From contig NZ_LT627735.1 in the NCBI RefSeq assembly GCF_900101765.1, positions 2,201,501 through 2,265,500 of the forward strand: a stretch of 64,000 bases of DNA, written 5' to 3'. This stretch comes from Nonlabens sp. Hel1_33_55 (GTDB lineage: Bacteria; Bacteroidota; Bacteroidia; Flavobacteriales; Flavobacteriaceae). The notes beneath the pieces were generated by a model. It was not told the DNA's origin, did not search any database, and saw only the letters and a list, made by a program, of their open reading frames with translations. This document shows positions 1 through 8,035 of this stretch, in pieces. Within the stretch, counting starts at the first letter, position 1, and each line of letters opens with the position of its first letter. The position numbers were made by a program, and so were the translations under genes.

Positions 1-552
1 ATCAATAATCTGATCATCTCGCTGTCATTAGCCATCATTTTGATTGCCATATTCATGGCGTTTATGTTCCGCTCTTATAAGATGATTCTGGTATCACTTA
101 TTCCCAACTTATTACCATTACTTATTACAGCTGGATTGATGGGCTTCATTGGCGTTCCCATAAAACCATCTACGATTCTGGTATTTTCTATCGCCTTCGG
201 GATATCTGTGGATGATACGATCCACTTTCTGGCCAAATACCGTCAGGAACTCATAGCAAACGATTGGAAGATCAAGAAATCTGTTTATGGTGCGCTGCGG
301 GAAACTGGCGTGAGCATGTTTTACACATCCATCGTGCTGTTTTTTGGATTTAGCACGTTTACTATATCCAGTTTTGGCGGTACGGTCGCGCTGGGAGCAC
401 TCGTGAGTGCCACGCTCCTATTTGCCATGCTTGCAAATCTTCTGCTACTTCCTAGCATGTTGTTGTCGTTTGAAGGTGAATTTACCAATAAGGAAACCAT
501 TAAGAAACCGGCGTTTCCTATTATCGCAAAAGATATTGATGAAGAAGAGTAG
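1..552 (+). CDS. RND/MMPL-family transporter, C-terminal part
   Basis: These are the last 183 residues of an inner-membrane protein whose beginning lies before the window; the frame is open from base 1. At least four strongly hydrophobic segments are visible, and between them the motif SVDDTIHF (about residues 68-75 of the fragment), which is characteristic of MMPL/patched-like RND exporters that move lipids or hydrophobic molecules using the proton gradient. The protein ends with a short charged cytoplasmic tail rich in Glu and Asp. The substrate cannot be told from this fragment. A palindromic repeat follows 14 bases after the stop codon. Confidence 0.8.
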   Translation: MNNLIISLSLAIILIAIFMAFMFRSYKMILVSLIPNLLPLLITAGLMGFIGVPIKPSTILVFSIAFGISVDDTIHFLAKYRQELIANDWKIKKSVYGALRETGVSMFYTSIVLFFGFSTFTISSFGGTVALGALVSATLLFAMLANLLLLPSMLLSFEGEFTNKETIKKPAFPIIAKDIDEEE

Positions 553-566
553 ATTATAGTTTAGTT

Positions 567-582
567 CGCTTTCGCGAAAGCG
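567..582. repeat. Dispersed palindrome, copy 1
   Basis: Perfect 16-base palindrome CGCTTTCGCGAAAGCG, extended by one A/T pair on each side, 14 bases after the stop of the transporter gene. It is intergenic and could fold as a loop-poor hairpin. Confidence 0.95.
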
Positions 583-639
583 AATACATGAATAACCTTA
601 GAACTACCAAACATCGTAAAGGATTTATTTCCATCTTCA

Positions 640-670
640 TTGATAATAGCTTTCATAAAATTTATATTTG
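640..670 (+). promoter_or_regulatory. Bacteroidota-type promoter of asnS
   Basis: TTG at 640-642 and TATATTTG at 663-670 are separated by 20 bases, which fits the Bacteroidota sigma factor consensus TTG-N19ish-TAnnTTTG. Transcription should begin near 677, ahead of the ATG at 692. This argues against the upstream in-frame TTG at 668, which lies inside the -7 box. Confidence 0.7.
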
Positions 671-691
671 TCGGCACGAGAAAAACCAACC

Positions 692-2140
692 ATGAAGAGA
701 ATAGACGCGCTACTTAAATCAGATCCATCATTGCACGAGACCACCGTAAAAGGTTGGGTGCGCAGTTTTAGAAACGATCGTTTCATTGCATTAAATGACG
801 GTTCTTGTCTGGCAAATCTTCAATGTGTGATTGAACCAGAGAATTTTGACAGAGAATTGCTGGATCAGATCAATATTGCCGCTGCTGTTGAAGTGACTGG
901 AACCTTAGTAGAAAGTGCTGGTAGTGGTCAAAAAGTAGAGCTGCAAACCACTAAAGTGAAAGTTCTCGCACCTGCAGATCCAGAGGATGTAAAGAAAACA
1001 GTGCTCTCGCCAAAACGCCACAATCTAGAAACATTGCGTGAGCAGGCGCACTTGAGAGTCCGCACCAATACCTTTGGCGCCGTGATGCGCGTGCGTGCAG
1101 CATTATCTTTTGCTGTTCATAGATACTTTCAGGAAAAAGGATTCTATCAGGCACACACACCTATTCTAACTGGTAGTGATGCAGAAGGTGCTGGTGAGAT
1201 GTTTCGTGTGTCTACTCTAGATCCTAAAAACATACCGCTTACAGAAGATGGCAAAGTGGATTATAAGAAAGACTTTTTTGGCAAGGAATCTAATCTTACA
1301 GTTTCTGGACAACTAGAGGCTGAGACTTATGCCATAGGTTTGGGTCAAGTTTATACATTCGGACCAACATTTAGAGCTGAAAACTCAAACACCTCTCGTC
1401 ACCTCGCCGAATTCTGGATGATTGAACCAGAGGTTGCCTTCAATGATCTAAACGATAACATGGATCTTGCCGAAGAGTTCATCAAAGATGTGATCGAGTA
1501 TACCATGAAAAATTGTGCTGAGGATATTGAGTTTTTAGAAAACCGATTGACTCAGGAAGAAAAGTCAAAACCAGAAGCAGATCGCAGCCCAATGCCACTG
1601 CGCGAAAAACTAGAATTTGTTCTAAAGAATAATTTCAAACGAGTCTCTTACACAGAGGCGATTGAGATATTGAAAAGCTCTAAGCCTAATAAAAAGAAAA
1701 AATTCCAATACCTCATTGAAGAATGGGGCGCAGACCTACAGTCAGAACATGAGCGTTTTCTAGTAGAGAAGCACTTCAAATGTCCTGTCATTTTATTTGA
1801 TTACCCTGCTAAAATCAAAGCGTTTTATATGCGCTTGAATGAAAAGGATAAAGATGGTCGTGAGACTGTACGCGCGATGGATATCCTTTTCCCAGGAATA
1901 GGTGAAATCGTTGGTGGATCGCAGCGTGAAGAGCGTTATGATGTACTAAAACAAAAGATGGAAACCATGGGAATCCCAGAAGAGGAACTGTGGTGGTACC
2001 TAGAGATGCGCAAATTTGGTAGTGTAACACACAGTGGTTTTGGGCTTGGGTTTGAGAGACTGGTATTGTTTGTTACAGGTATGACCAACATTAGAGACGT
2101 GATTCCTTATCCGCGTACGCCTGGTAGTGCGGCTTTTTAA
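692..2140 (+). CDS. asnS: Asparaginyl-tRNA synthetase
   Basis: Charges tRNA-Asn with asparagine in the cytoplasm. The 482-residue protein has the usual order for a class IIb synthetase: an N-terminal OB-fold anticodon-binding domain (about residues 15-100, beginning with VKGWVRSFR) followed by the catalytic domain. Class II motif 2 is seen as FRAENSNTSRHLAEFW and motif 3 as GFGLGFERLVLF near the C-terminus. Length is normal for Bacteroidota AsnRS. I chose the ATG at 692 because the longer in-frame TTG start overlaps the predicted promoter. A rho-independent terminator follows, so it is probably transcribed alone although rpoN follows on the same strand. Confidence 0.95.
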   Translation: MKRIDALLKSDPSLHETTVKGWVRSFRNDRFIALNDGSCLANLQCVIEPENFDRELLDQINIAAAVEVTGTLVESAGSGQKVELQTTKVKVLAPADPEDVKKTVLSPKRHNLETLREQAHLRVRTNTFGAVMRVRAALSFAVHRYFQEKGFYQAHTPILTGSDAEGAGEMFRVSTLDPKNIPLTEDGKVDYKKDFFGKESNLTVSGQLEAETYAIGLGQVYTFGPTFRAENSNTSRHLAEFWMIEPEVAFNDLNDNMDLAEEFIKDVIEYTMKNCAEDIEFLENRLTQEEKSKPEADRSPMPLREKLEFVLKNNFKRVSYTEAIEILKSSKPNKKKKFQYLIEEWGADLQSEHERFLVEKHFKCPVILFDYPAKIKAFYMRLNEKDKDGRETVRAMDILFPGIGEIVGGSQREERYDVLKQKMETMGIPEEELWWYLEMRKFGSVTHSGFGLGFERLVLFVTGMTNIRDVIPYPRTPGSAAF

Positions 2141-2165
2141 AAAGTCATCGCCATCATAATTAATT

Positions 2166-2193
2166 AAAAAGCCTGTTCATTGACAGGCTTTTT
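2166..2193 (+). terminator. Terminator after asnS
   Basis: An 11-base-pair inverted repeat (AAAAAGCCTGT, loop TCATTG, ACAGGCTTTTT) ending in a T run, 25 bases after the asnS stop. Confidence 0.85.
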
Positions 2194-2308
2194 CTATGCT
2201 GTGCGATTCTTGAAATGCGTTAAGCCGTCATTGTTGGAGAACATTTATAATTTCAATGGCAGTATAACTGTTGGCTTTTTCTATTTTTACTTGACAAGTT
2301 AAATTATC

Positions 2309-3757
2309 ATGCTTAAACAGTCGTTAAATTTCAAGCTTTCGCAAAAGCTATCGCCGCAACAGATTCAGCTCATGAAGTTGATCCAGTTGCCCACGCAGGC
2401 TTTTGAACAGCGCGTCAAATCAGAGCTGGAAGAGAATCCAGCACTTGATAATGGCAAAGAAAAAAGCGAAGATGACTACGACGAATTCAGCAATGAAGAT
2501 GACTATGATGATGCACCAGAACCAGATATCAATGTAGATGATTATTTGAGTGACGACGAAATACCGGAATATCGCACGAGAGCTAATAATTACAGCGCTG
2601 ACGATGAAGAAACCAGTATTCCATATGCTTCTGGAAAATCATTTACTCAATCCTTAAAGGATCAACTCAACACGAGAAGATTGACTGAAGAAGATCAAGG
2701 AATAGCTGAATTTCTTGTGGGAAGCATTGACAGCAGCGGTTACATCAGGAGAAGTCTTGAAGACATCACGGACGATCTTGCCTTTACCATGAATATATAC
2801 ACCACGGTGGAACAGGTCAAAAAGGTACTCAAGATTGTACACCAGCTAGATCCTGCCGGTGTAGGTGCGAGAGATTTGCAAGAGTGTCTGGTAATTCAGC
2901 TTTCGCGAAAGCGTAACAACCCTTCTACAGAACTTGCTCTTAAAATCGTACGGGATTCCTTTGATGCATTTAGCAAGAAACACTACAAAAAGCTGATCGC
3001 AAAATATCATATTACAGAGGATGACTTGCGTGATGTGATTGATGAGGTGAGCCATTTAAATCCCAAGCCTGGAAGTTCCTATGCTGGCGGTTCCACTCGT
3101 ATTGTTGAACAGGTAGTTCCTGACTTTACAATACGCATAAAGGATGGTGAACTGGAACTGACCTTAAACGGTCGCAATACACCAGAACTACACGTGAGCC
3201 GTGATTATTCGAACATGCTCAAGGGTTACAAAGAAGCAAAAGAAAAAACCAAATCCCAAAAGGATGCGGTGATGTTTATCAAGCAGAAACTGGATGGTGC
3301 CAAATGGTTTATAGAAGCCATTAAACAGCGCCAGGAAACGCTATTCATGACCATGTCGTCGATAATGAATTATCAGAAGGAATATTTCATTACTGGCGAT
3401 GAGCGAAACTTGCGCCCAATGATCCTGAAAGATATTGCTGACGAGATCCAGATGGATGTATCAACCGTTTCTCGCGTAGCAAATAGCAAGTATGTCGATA
3501 CACCTTACGGTACGAAGCTGATCAAAGTCTTCTTCTCTGAATCTATGACTAATACTGATGGTGAAGAAGTTTCTACTAGAGAGATTAAAAAAATCCTAGA
3601 AACTGTTATTCAAAACGAGAGCAAGAAGAAACCTCAAACGGATCAAAAACTAGCGGAAATCCTTAAGGAAAAAGGATATCCTATCGCACGTAGAACGGTT
3701 GCTAAATATCGTGAGCAACTTGATATTCCCGTAGCAAGATTGCGCAAACAAATCTAA
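2309..3757 (+). CDS. rpoN: RNA polymerase sigma-54 factor
   Basis: Alternative sigma factor that needs an AAA+ activator to open promoters. The 482-residue protein shows a Gln/Leu-rich region I at residues 5-40, which binds activator and core, a very acidic linker (about 48-95), the core-binding and DNA-binding domains, and near the C-terminus the RpoN box ARRTVAKYR, which reads the -24 element. The start ATG at 2309 gives the usual N-terminus MLKQSLNF. A copy of the palindromic repeat lies inside the gene (2899-2912) and is read as LSRKR. It sits next to asnS and is followed after 6 bases by a membrane protein gene. Confidence 0.96.
   Translation: MLKQSLNFKLSQKLSPQQIQLMKLIQLPTQAFEQRVKSELEENPALDNGKEKSEDDYDEFSNEDDYDDAPEPDINVDDYLSDDEIPEYRTRANNYSADDEETSIPYASGKSFTQSLKDQLNTRRLTEEDQGIAEFLVGSIDSSGYIRRSLEDITDDLAFTMNIYTTVEQVKKVLKIVHQLDPAGVGARDLQECLVIQLSRKRNNPSTELALKIVRDSFDAFSKKHYKKLIAKYHITEDDLRDVIDEVSHLNPKPGSSYAGGSTRIVEQVVPDFTIRIKDGELELTLNGRNTPELHVSRDYSNMLKGYKEAKEKTKSQKDAVMFIKQKLDGAKWFIEAIKQRQETLFMTMSSIMNYQKEYFITGDERNLRPMILKDIADEIQMDVSTVSRVANSKYVDTPYGTKLIKVFFSESMTNTDGEEVSTREIKKILETVIQNESKKKPQTDQKLAEILKEKGYPIARRTVAKYREQLDIPVARLRKQI
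2899..2912. repeat. Dispersed palindrome, copy 2 (inside rpoN)
   Basis: Perfect 14-base core GCTTTCGCGAAAGC within rpoN, translated in the LSRKR frame. Confidence 0.95.
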
Positions 3758-3763
3758 TTACCA

Positions 3764-4366
3764 ATGAATGTATTCTTGAGGATATGGAGCTTCATTTCAA
3801 GTCCATTACTGGTTCCTCTTGCGATTTCTCTTTGGTTTTTGAGCTATGCTGGTAACTTTTCAGATCCTATTATTCGTTTGAAAATATATGTCATCGCGTT
3901 GTTGACTGTAGGCGTTCCATTGCTCATGTATGCAGTTTTATACACCTTCAAATTAGCTGACAGCATTCATTTGTCGACGACTAAAGAACGTCTGATTCCG
4001 TTGATGGTTTATGGACTATTTATAATTGCCATCATTAGGCTAGCATTTGATGATGGAATGTTCATGCCGTTGTACTTCTTCTTCATTGGCATACTGATGT
4101 CCACTATTATTGCTTTAATCCTAGCATTGTTTCAGTTTAAAATAAGTCTGCACATGATGAGCATCGCTGGCGCGCTCTCATTCGTGATACTACTAGGCTT
4201 TTATCTCAATGTAGATTTAATTTATTACGTAATAGGATTATCTATAGCGACTGGCCTTACTGCGACATCTAGGTTATCTATGAAGGCTCACACACCTGCA
4301 GAATTGATTTTTGGCACTGTAATGGGAATTGCGGTTCAAGTAGTTGTGGCCGCCTATTATATTTAG
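3764..4366 (+). CDS. PAP2-like integral membrane protein
   Basis: A 200-residue protein made almost entirely of hydrophobic helices (about six) with short loops. Near the C-terminus it has SRLSMKAHTPAELIFGTVMG, which resembles the final His-containing motif of PAP2-type lipid phosphatases (SR...H.P.....G), but I see no clear KxxxxxxRP or PSGH motifs, so catalytic activity is doubtful. It starts 6 bases after the rpoN stop and is probably cotranscribed with it. Its stop overlaps the stop of the convergent beta-barrel gene by four bases. Membrane location is certain from the sequence; the family assignment is tentative. Confidence 0.75.
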   Translation: MNVFLRIWSFISSPLLVPLAISLWFLSYAGNFSDPIIRLKIYVIALLTVGVPLLMYAVLYTFKLADSIHLSTTKERLIPLMVYGLFIIAIIRLAFDDGMFMPLYFFFIGILMSTIIALILALFQFKISLHMMSIAGALSFVILLGFYLNVDLIYYVIGLSIATGLTATSRLSMKAHTPAELIFGTVMGIAVQVVVAAYYI

Positions 4367-5082
4367 AGAAAATAGAACTCGATCCCGAATTTGATAGGCT
4401 GTAAACCTATTTCGTCACCATCTACAGTTACTGCATTTTGGTCAAACAAGCTATTTAAGCTATAATTAACAAAAGCATTGAAACTTCCATTACCAATGGA
4501 TAGAGTGGCGTTATAACGTAGCCTGTTGAGTTCAGGAAGATCCGTTTGCTTTACGGATATATCTCCATCCCTAAAGGTCGATCTAAAAAGGTATATGTAA
4601 CCCACTTTAAATCCCGGATAGATACGCCAGAAATTAAAGGTTGTAGGTGTAGATGTTCTCCACCTGAACTGTATAGGTAGTTCTACCAAATTCGTACTAA
4701 ATCGGTTGGTATCTGAATTGTCTTGAATGTCTTCAATGATTCTAAAAACGGTTTGATTATCATTGCTTTCACCTATAAACAGGTTGGAATTATAAGTGTT
4801 TGAGGATAAACCGAGCCCTACACCTAATGCAACATTTCGTCTTTGATTCACTGGCATATCACGAATAAATCCGAACTGTAAACCTCCAGAAAATCCATTT
4901 TGCGAAAAGTCAGAAGGTTGATTTACTATCAAATTGAAGGACAATCCCAAATAGAACTGATCCTCTCGATAAAGACTGTCAACTACCTCAGGAATTGCGT
5001 TCTCATCGCTTGGTAGATCTGCTGGCTGAGACCATAAAGGAATAGTCAAAAGAAAGGCTATTAAAAATAATACGGTCTTCAT
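4363..5082 (-). CDS. PorT-like outer-membrane beta-barrel protein
   Basis: A 239-residue protein with a signal peptide (MKTVLFLIAFLLTIPLWSQ, cleaved near residue 19) and then alternating amphipathic strands ending in an aromatic residue and Leu (EFYFL), as expected for an eight-stranded outer-membrane barrel of the PorT/OMP_b-brl_2 group. PorT relatives are needed for the type IX secretion system and gliding in Bacteroidota, but many paralogues exist and this one cannot be assigned with certainty. It lies downstream of the exbB-exbD block, separated from it by a strong hairpin terminator, so it may be expressed at a lower level or separately. Confidence 0.75.
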   Translation of the reverse strand: MKTVLFLIAFLLTIPLWSQPADLPSDENAIPEVVDSLYREDQFYLGLSFNLIVNQPSDFSQNGFSGGLQFGFIRDMPVNQRRNVALGVGLGLSSNTYNSNLFIGESNDNQTVFRIIEDIQDNSDTNRFSTNLVELPIQFRWRTSTPTTFNFWRIYPGFKVGYIYLFRSTFRDGDISVKQTDLPELNRLRYNATLSIGNGSFNAFVNYSLNSLFDQNAVTVDGDEIGLQPIKFGIEFYFL

Positions 5083-5120
5083 GATCTAAAGATAGGTTAT
5101 GTAAAATGTAGATAAAACAA

Positions 5121-5150
5121 AAAACCATCCTGAAAAGTCAGGATGGTTTT
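5121..5150 (-). terminator. Terminator after the exbB-exbD operon
   Basis: Perfect 13-base-pair stem AAAACCATCCTGA / TCAGGATGGTTTT with an AAAG loop and T tracts on both strands, placed 20 bases after the stop of the last exbD gene. Confidence 0.85.
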
Positions 5151-5169
5151 AAATAATATAGTTTGAAAA

Positions 5170-5655
5170 TTACTTCTTAACGTTACGCATTGGATCACCA
5201 TTTTTAGCAGTGTAGTTAATCTTCAAGGCCATTGCCTCACGTAACTCTTGCTTAACATCAGTAAGAGCACCTACTTTTGAACCGCTATCTACTTTAAGAG
5301 ACACCATCATTTCATCTTGAATATCCTCAGGCATGTCATTACGTTTTGTATTGACATACGTCTGAACTTCTTCAACAGTTGAAATCTTATCTCCTAATTG
5401 AATAACATCAGTAACACCGTAAGTCTTCTGATATTGAGCACTAGGCTTACCAATATAGATGTAAATCAACTTATTCTTGCTTTCCAATTTTTCAACCTGG
5501 TTAGCATTAGGTAATTTATTTTCAATCTTAAGCTCATCTTCCCTCATCACGGTTGCTACCATGAAAAAGAACAAAAGCATAAAAACGATATCTGGCAACG
5601 ATGCTGTTGAGATCGCTGGTAAATCACCACTCTTTTGTTTTTTAAACTTTGACAT
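5170..5655 (-). CDS. exbD: ExbD-family biopolymer transport protein (second copy)
   Basis: Stator subunit of a proton-driven motor that, with ExbB, energises TonB-like proteins. The 161-residue protein has a short basic N-terminus, one transmembrane helix (about residues 21-41) carrying the conserved proton-path Asp (LPDIVFMLLFFFM), and a periplasmic domain. It is the last gene of the operon, two bases after the first exbD. It diverges strongly from its neighbour, so the two ExbD proteins may form a mixed dimer or serve different partners; that is inference. It ends before a strong terminator. Confidence 0.93.
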   Translation of the reverse strand: MSKFKKQKSGDLPAISTASLPDIVFMLLFFFMVATVMREDELKIENKLPNANQVEKLESKNKLIYIYIGKPSAQYQKTYGVTDVIQLGDKISTVEEVQTYVNTKRNDMPEDIQDEMMVSLKVDSGSKVGALTDVKQELREAMALKINYTAKNGDPMRNVKK

Positions 5656-5657
5656 AA

Positions 5658-6281
5658 TTAAGATTCTTGAGGTTCAGCTTCAGACAACTTCAAAGGATAT
5701 AAATCGCGAACTAGATTCACTTGCTCTTCAAGTTTTTCGTATTCTGGAGTTTCCTTCTCTGTTTCTGGCCATTCCTTGTATCGCAAATACATATCTTCAT
5801 AAGATTCATTGTATCTCTTATTGGATTCACGATTACGCAGAATAGTATAAGCTCTAACTAGTTCGTTATAAACAGTAACGTAATAATTGTAAGTAGCCTG
5901 ACGGTCATTTACAAGAGATATTACAGCTTTATCTGGATTGTCAGAACTTTCTGGATCACGAGCGCCTTCACAATAAGCACATCCAGCAGGTCCTTCACCA
6001 CCACCGTTATCCAAGAAAGCAATAGCAGCTTCAGTCAAATCTGAAATAACCATGTCTTCGTTTTCAACTAAAAGGCGGTTATCCTGATTCACTAGAACCT
6101 GAAATATATTCTTCTGCTTAATCTTAGGCGGCTGAACATCATCTGGCACTGGCGGCGGCAATTTACTTTGAATACCACTATCAACTTCAATGGTTGTAGT
6201 AACCAGGAAGAATATCAATAGAAGGAATGCTATATCTGCCATAGATCCAGCATTAACTTCAGGTGCAGATCTTTTAGCCAT
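5658..6281 (-). CDS. exbD: ExbD-family biopolymer transport protein (first copy, with CxxC insert)
   Basis: ExbD stator protein of 207 residues. It has a transmembrane helix at about residues 14-32 with the conserved Asp (ADIAFLLLIFFL) and a Pro-rich stretch after it (KLPPPVPDD). The periplasmic domain is longer than in the enterobacterial protein and holds an insert with CAYC followed by ARDPESSDNP, then VISLVNDRQATY, as in the Bacteroidota form of the family. A long charged C-terminal helix follows. The gene lies three bases after the small membrane protein gene and two bases before the second exbD, which shows a tightly packed operon. Confidence 0.93.
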   Translation of the reverse strand: MAKRSAPEVNAGSMADIAFLLLIFFLVTTTIEVDSGIQSKLPPPVPDDVQPPKIKQKNIFQVLVNQDNRLLVENEDMVISDLTEAAIAFLDNGGGEGPAGCAYCEGARDPESSDNPDKAVISLVNDRQATYNYYVTVYNELVRAYTILRNRESNKRYNESYEDMYLRYKEWPETEKETPEYEKLEEQVNLVRDLYPLKLSEAEPQES

Positions 6282-6284
6282 AAT

Positions 6285-6761
6285 TTATTTCTTTATAAGT
6301 TTAGATGCTCCAGCCCATAATATGGATAGTATCGAAAGGATACCAACAATATAGAACGTCCAAAGCGCGGCACCAATCCATTGTGAATCAGCTGCTGTTA
6401 GTGCTTCACCATCATCCAACATTACTTGTTGACCAGTAGCTGGATCAAGTGTGCTGTTATCAGCAAAGACAAAGTATGCCAACAATATGATAACAAGCAT
6501 TATGCCAACTGAAACGGCTGCACTCTTAAGAGCTCCAGGTTTTGTAAATAGATTAATAACTACAAACACCAATACAAGCCCTAGTATAATAGCCATTATA
6601 GCATAGGCAATGTACATCATTGGAACAACAGTCATACCTTGAATGCCATCTTCATCCATTTGAATGGGATCATCACCTACACTAAGAGCGTAGATAAAGA
6701 ATATGGCTGCGATAAGACACAGACCCATTACTAAATATTTTAATACTTTATGTGCAATCAT
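6285..6761 (-). CDS. Small membrane protein of the exbB-exbD operon
   Basis: A 158-residue protein with four predicted membrane helices (about residues 7-27, 47-72, 80-101 and 130-154) and an acidic loop. I do not recognise a named domain. It sits between exbB (25 bases upstream) and the first exbD (three bases downstream) in the same transcription unit, so it is likely an accessory part of the same motor complex. This position is, to my knowledge, usual in Flavobacteriia. There are no obvious catalytic residues. Confidence 0.8.
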   Translation of the reverse strand: MIAHKVLKYLVMGLCLIAAIFFIYALSVGDDPIQMDEDGIQGMTVVPMMYIAYAIMAIILGLVLVFVVINLFTKPGALKSAAVSVGIMLVIILLAYFVFADNSTLDPATGQQVMLDDGEALTAADSQWIGAALWTFYIVGILSILSILWAGASKLIKK

Positions 6762-6786
6762 GATTAAGTATTGATTTAAGGGTTAA

Positions 6787-7566
6787 TTACAGCTTACCAT
6801 TCTTGTAGTCTACAAGAATATCGATAAGAGTAATAGAAGCATCTTCCATATCGTTCACGATACTATCGATCTTAGCAACGATATAGTTATAGAAAATCTG
6901 CAGAATGATCGCAACGATCAAACCAAATACAGTTGTCAAAAGTGCTACCTTAATACCAGTTGCAACAAGAGCTGGCTCCATTGTTCCAGCCTCTGCAATA
7001 CTATCAAAAGACTTGATCATACCTATTACTGTTCCCATAAACCCAAGCATAGGAGCAAGAGCGATAAATAAGGAAACCCATGATACGTTCTTCTCCAATT
7101 GTCCCATTTGAACACCACCATAAGCAACGACTGCTTTTTCAGCAGCTTCTACGCTTTCGTCGGCTCTATCAAGACCTTGGTAGTAGATAGAAGCAACAGG
7201 ACCTTTTGTATTACGACAAACATCCTTTGCAGCTTCAATACCACCACTTTTAAGAGCTTCTTCTACATCTGCAGCAAGCTTCTTAGAGTTTGTAGTAGAA
7301 AGGTTTAAGTAAATAATTCTTTCTATTGCGATTGCAAGACCTAAAATCAAACAAACTAGTACGATAGACATAAATAATGGTCCACCTTCTATAAATCGTT
7401 TTTTAAGTTCTTGATGAAAACTAACTGTTTCCACAGTTTCTGGTTCATCCTGAGCAGCTACGAGTGCAGTAACCGTCGTGTTAGTTGTTGTAGTTGCCGT
7501 TGCAGTAGTTGACATTCCTAATATCATTACAACTGCCATGAACAAAATTGAAAGTGATCGTTTCAT
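6787..7566 (-). CDS. exbB: ExbB/TolQ/MotA-family proton channel protein
   Basis: Inner-membrane proton channel partner of the two ExbD proteins. The 259-residue protein begins with a signal-like hydrophobic segment (residues 5-25), a Thr-rich stretch and a first helix at about 58-80. The MotA/TolQ/ExbB domain covers about 110-245, with GLDRADESVEAAEKA, then two helices containing LAPMLGFMGTVIGMI and a late helix near 205-235. It is the first gene of the operon and has a good Bacteroidota promoter 75 bases upstream. The system most likely powers TonB-dependent uptake. Confidence 0.94.
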   Translation of the reverse strand: MKRSLSILFMAVVMILGMSTTATATTTTNTTVTALVAAQDEPETVETVSFHQELKKRFIEGGPLFMSIVLVCLILGLAIAIERIIYLNLSTTNSKKLAADVEEALKSGGIEAAKDVCRNTKGPVASIYYQGLDRADESVEAAEKAVVAYGGVQMGQLEKNVSWVSLFIALAPMLGFMGTVIGMIKSFDSIAEAGTMEPALVATGIKVALLTTVFGLIVAIILQIFYNYIVAKIDSIVNDMEDASITLIDILVDYKNGKL

Positions 7567-7640
7567 TTGAAGATTTATTGATTATGTGATTTTTCTAATA
7601 AAGGGCTAAATATATAATTTATTGCGGTAAAACCGAACCT

Positions 7641-7669
7641 CAAACCTATTTCTATAAGATTTTAACCAA
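7641..7669 (-). promoter_or_regulatory. Promoter of the exbB-exbD operon
   Basis: On the minus strand TTG (7667-7669) is followed after 18 bases by TAGGTTTG (7641-7648), a match to TTG-N19ish-TAnnTTTG. Transcription would start near 7634, about 68 bases before exbB. Confidence 0.65.
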
Positions 7670-8035
7670 TATTTATTTTGACCGCCAACTTCCTAGAGGG
7701 ATACCAAGAAATGCTTATAAACTTACTAATACATCAATCCTGAATTACCAAACGATCATAGATGGCTACATATCAATCCGTAATGAGCCTAGCTGTAATT
7801 TTGTTTATTAGGTTTGAAACTGTTTCGCTTTCGCGAAAGCGTACTCCATACAATCCCATTACATTAAAAGTAAAGGTGATTTAAAAAATATGATATCACT
7901 ATTTATGACAGAAGTGAACTCAATTTTGATTTCTCACAACTATCTAAAGCGACCCTATTTCAATTCTGATGTTAATCCAATAGACCTAGAGATGAGATTG
8001 AATAGTGTAAAATCAATTAGAAAACATGTTATAGA
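7670..8035. other. Gene-poor interval between exbB and the App1-type phosphatase gene
   Basis: AT-rich stretch of about 370 bases. It holds one palindromic repeat (7826-7841) and a 51-codon open frame on the plus strand (7890-8045) with no recognised homology that runs into the 3' end of the neighbouring gene. I see no RNA gene or convincing promoter in it. It may be the remains of a decayed gene. Confidence 0.5.
7826..7841. repeat. Dispersed palindrome, copy 3
   Basis: Perfect 16-base CGCTTTCGCGAAAGCG in the exbB upstream interval; flanks TGTTT and TACTCC resemble those of other intergenic copies. Confidence 0.95.

Noticed and set aside
2334..2347. GCTTTCGCAAAAGC near the rpoN start
   Set aside because: One mismatch to the palindrome and lies in the conserved region I of RpoN, so coincidence is likely.
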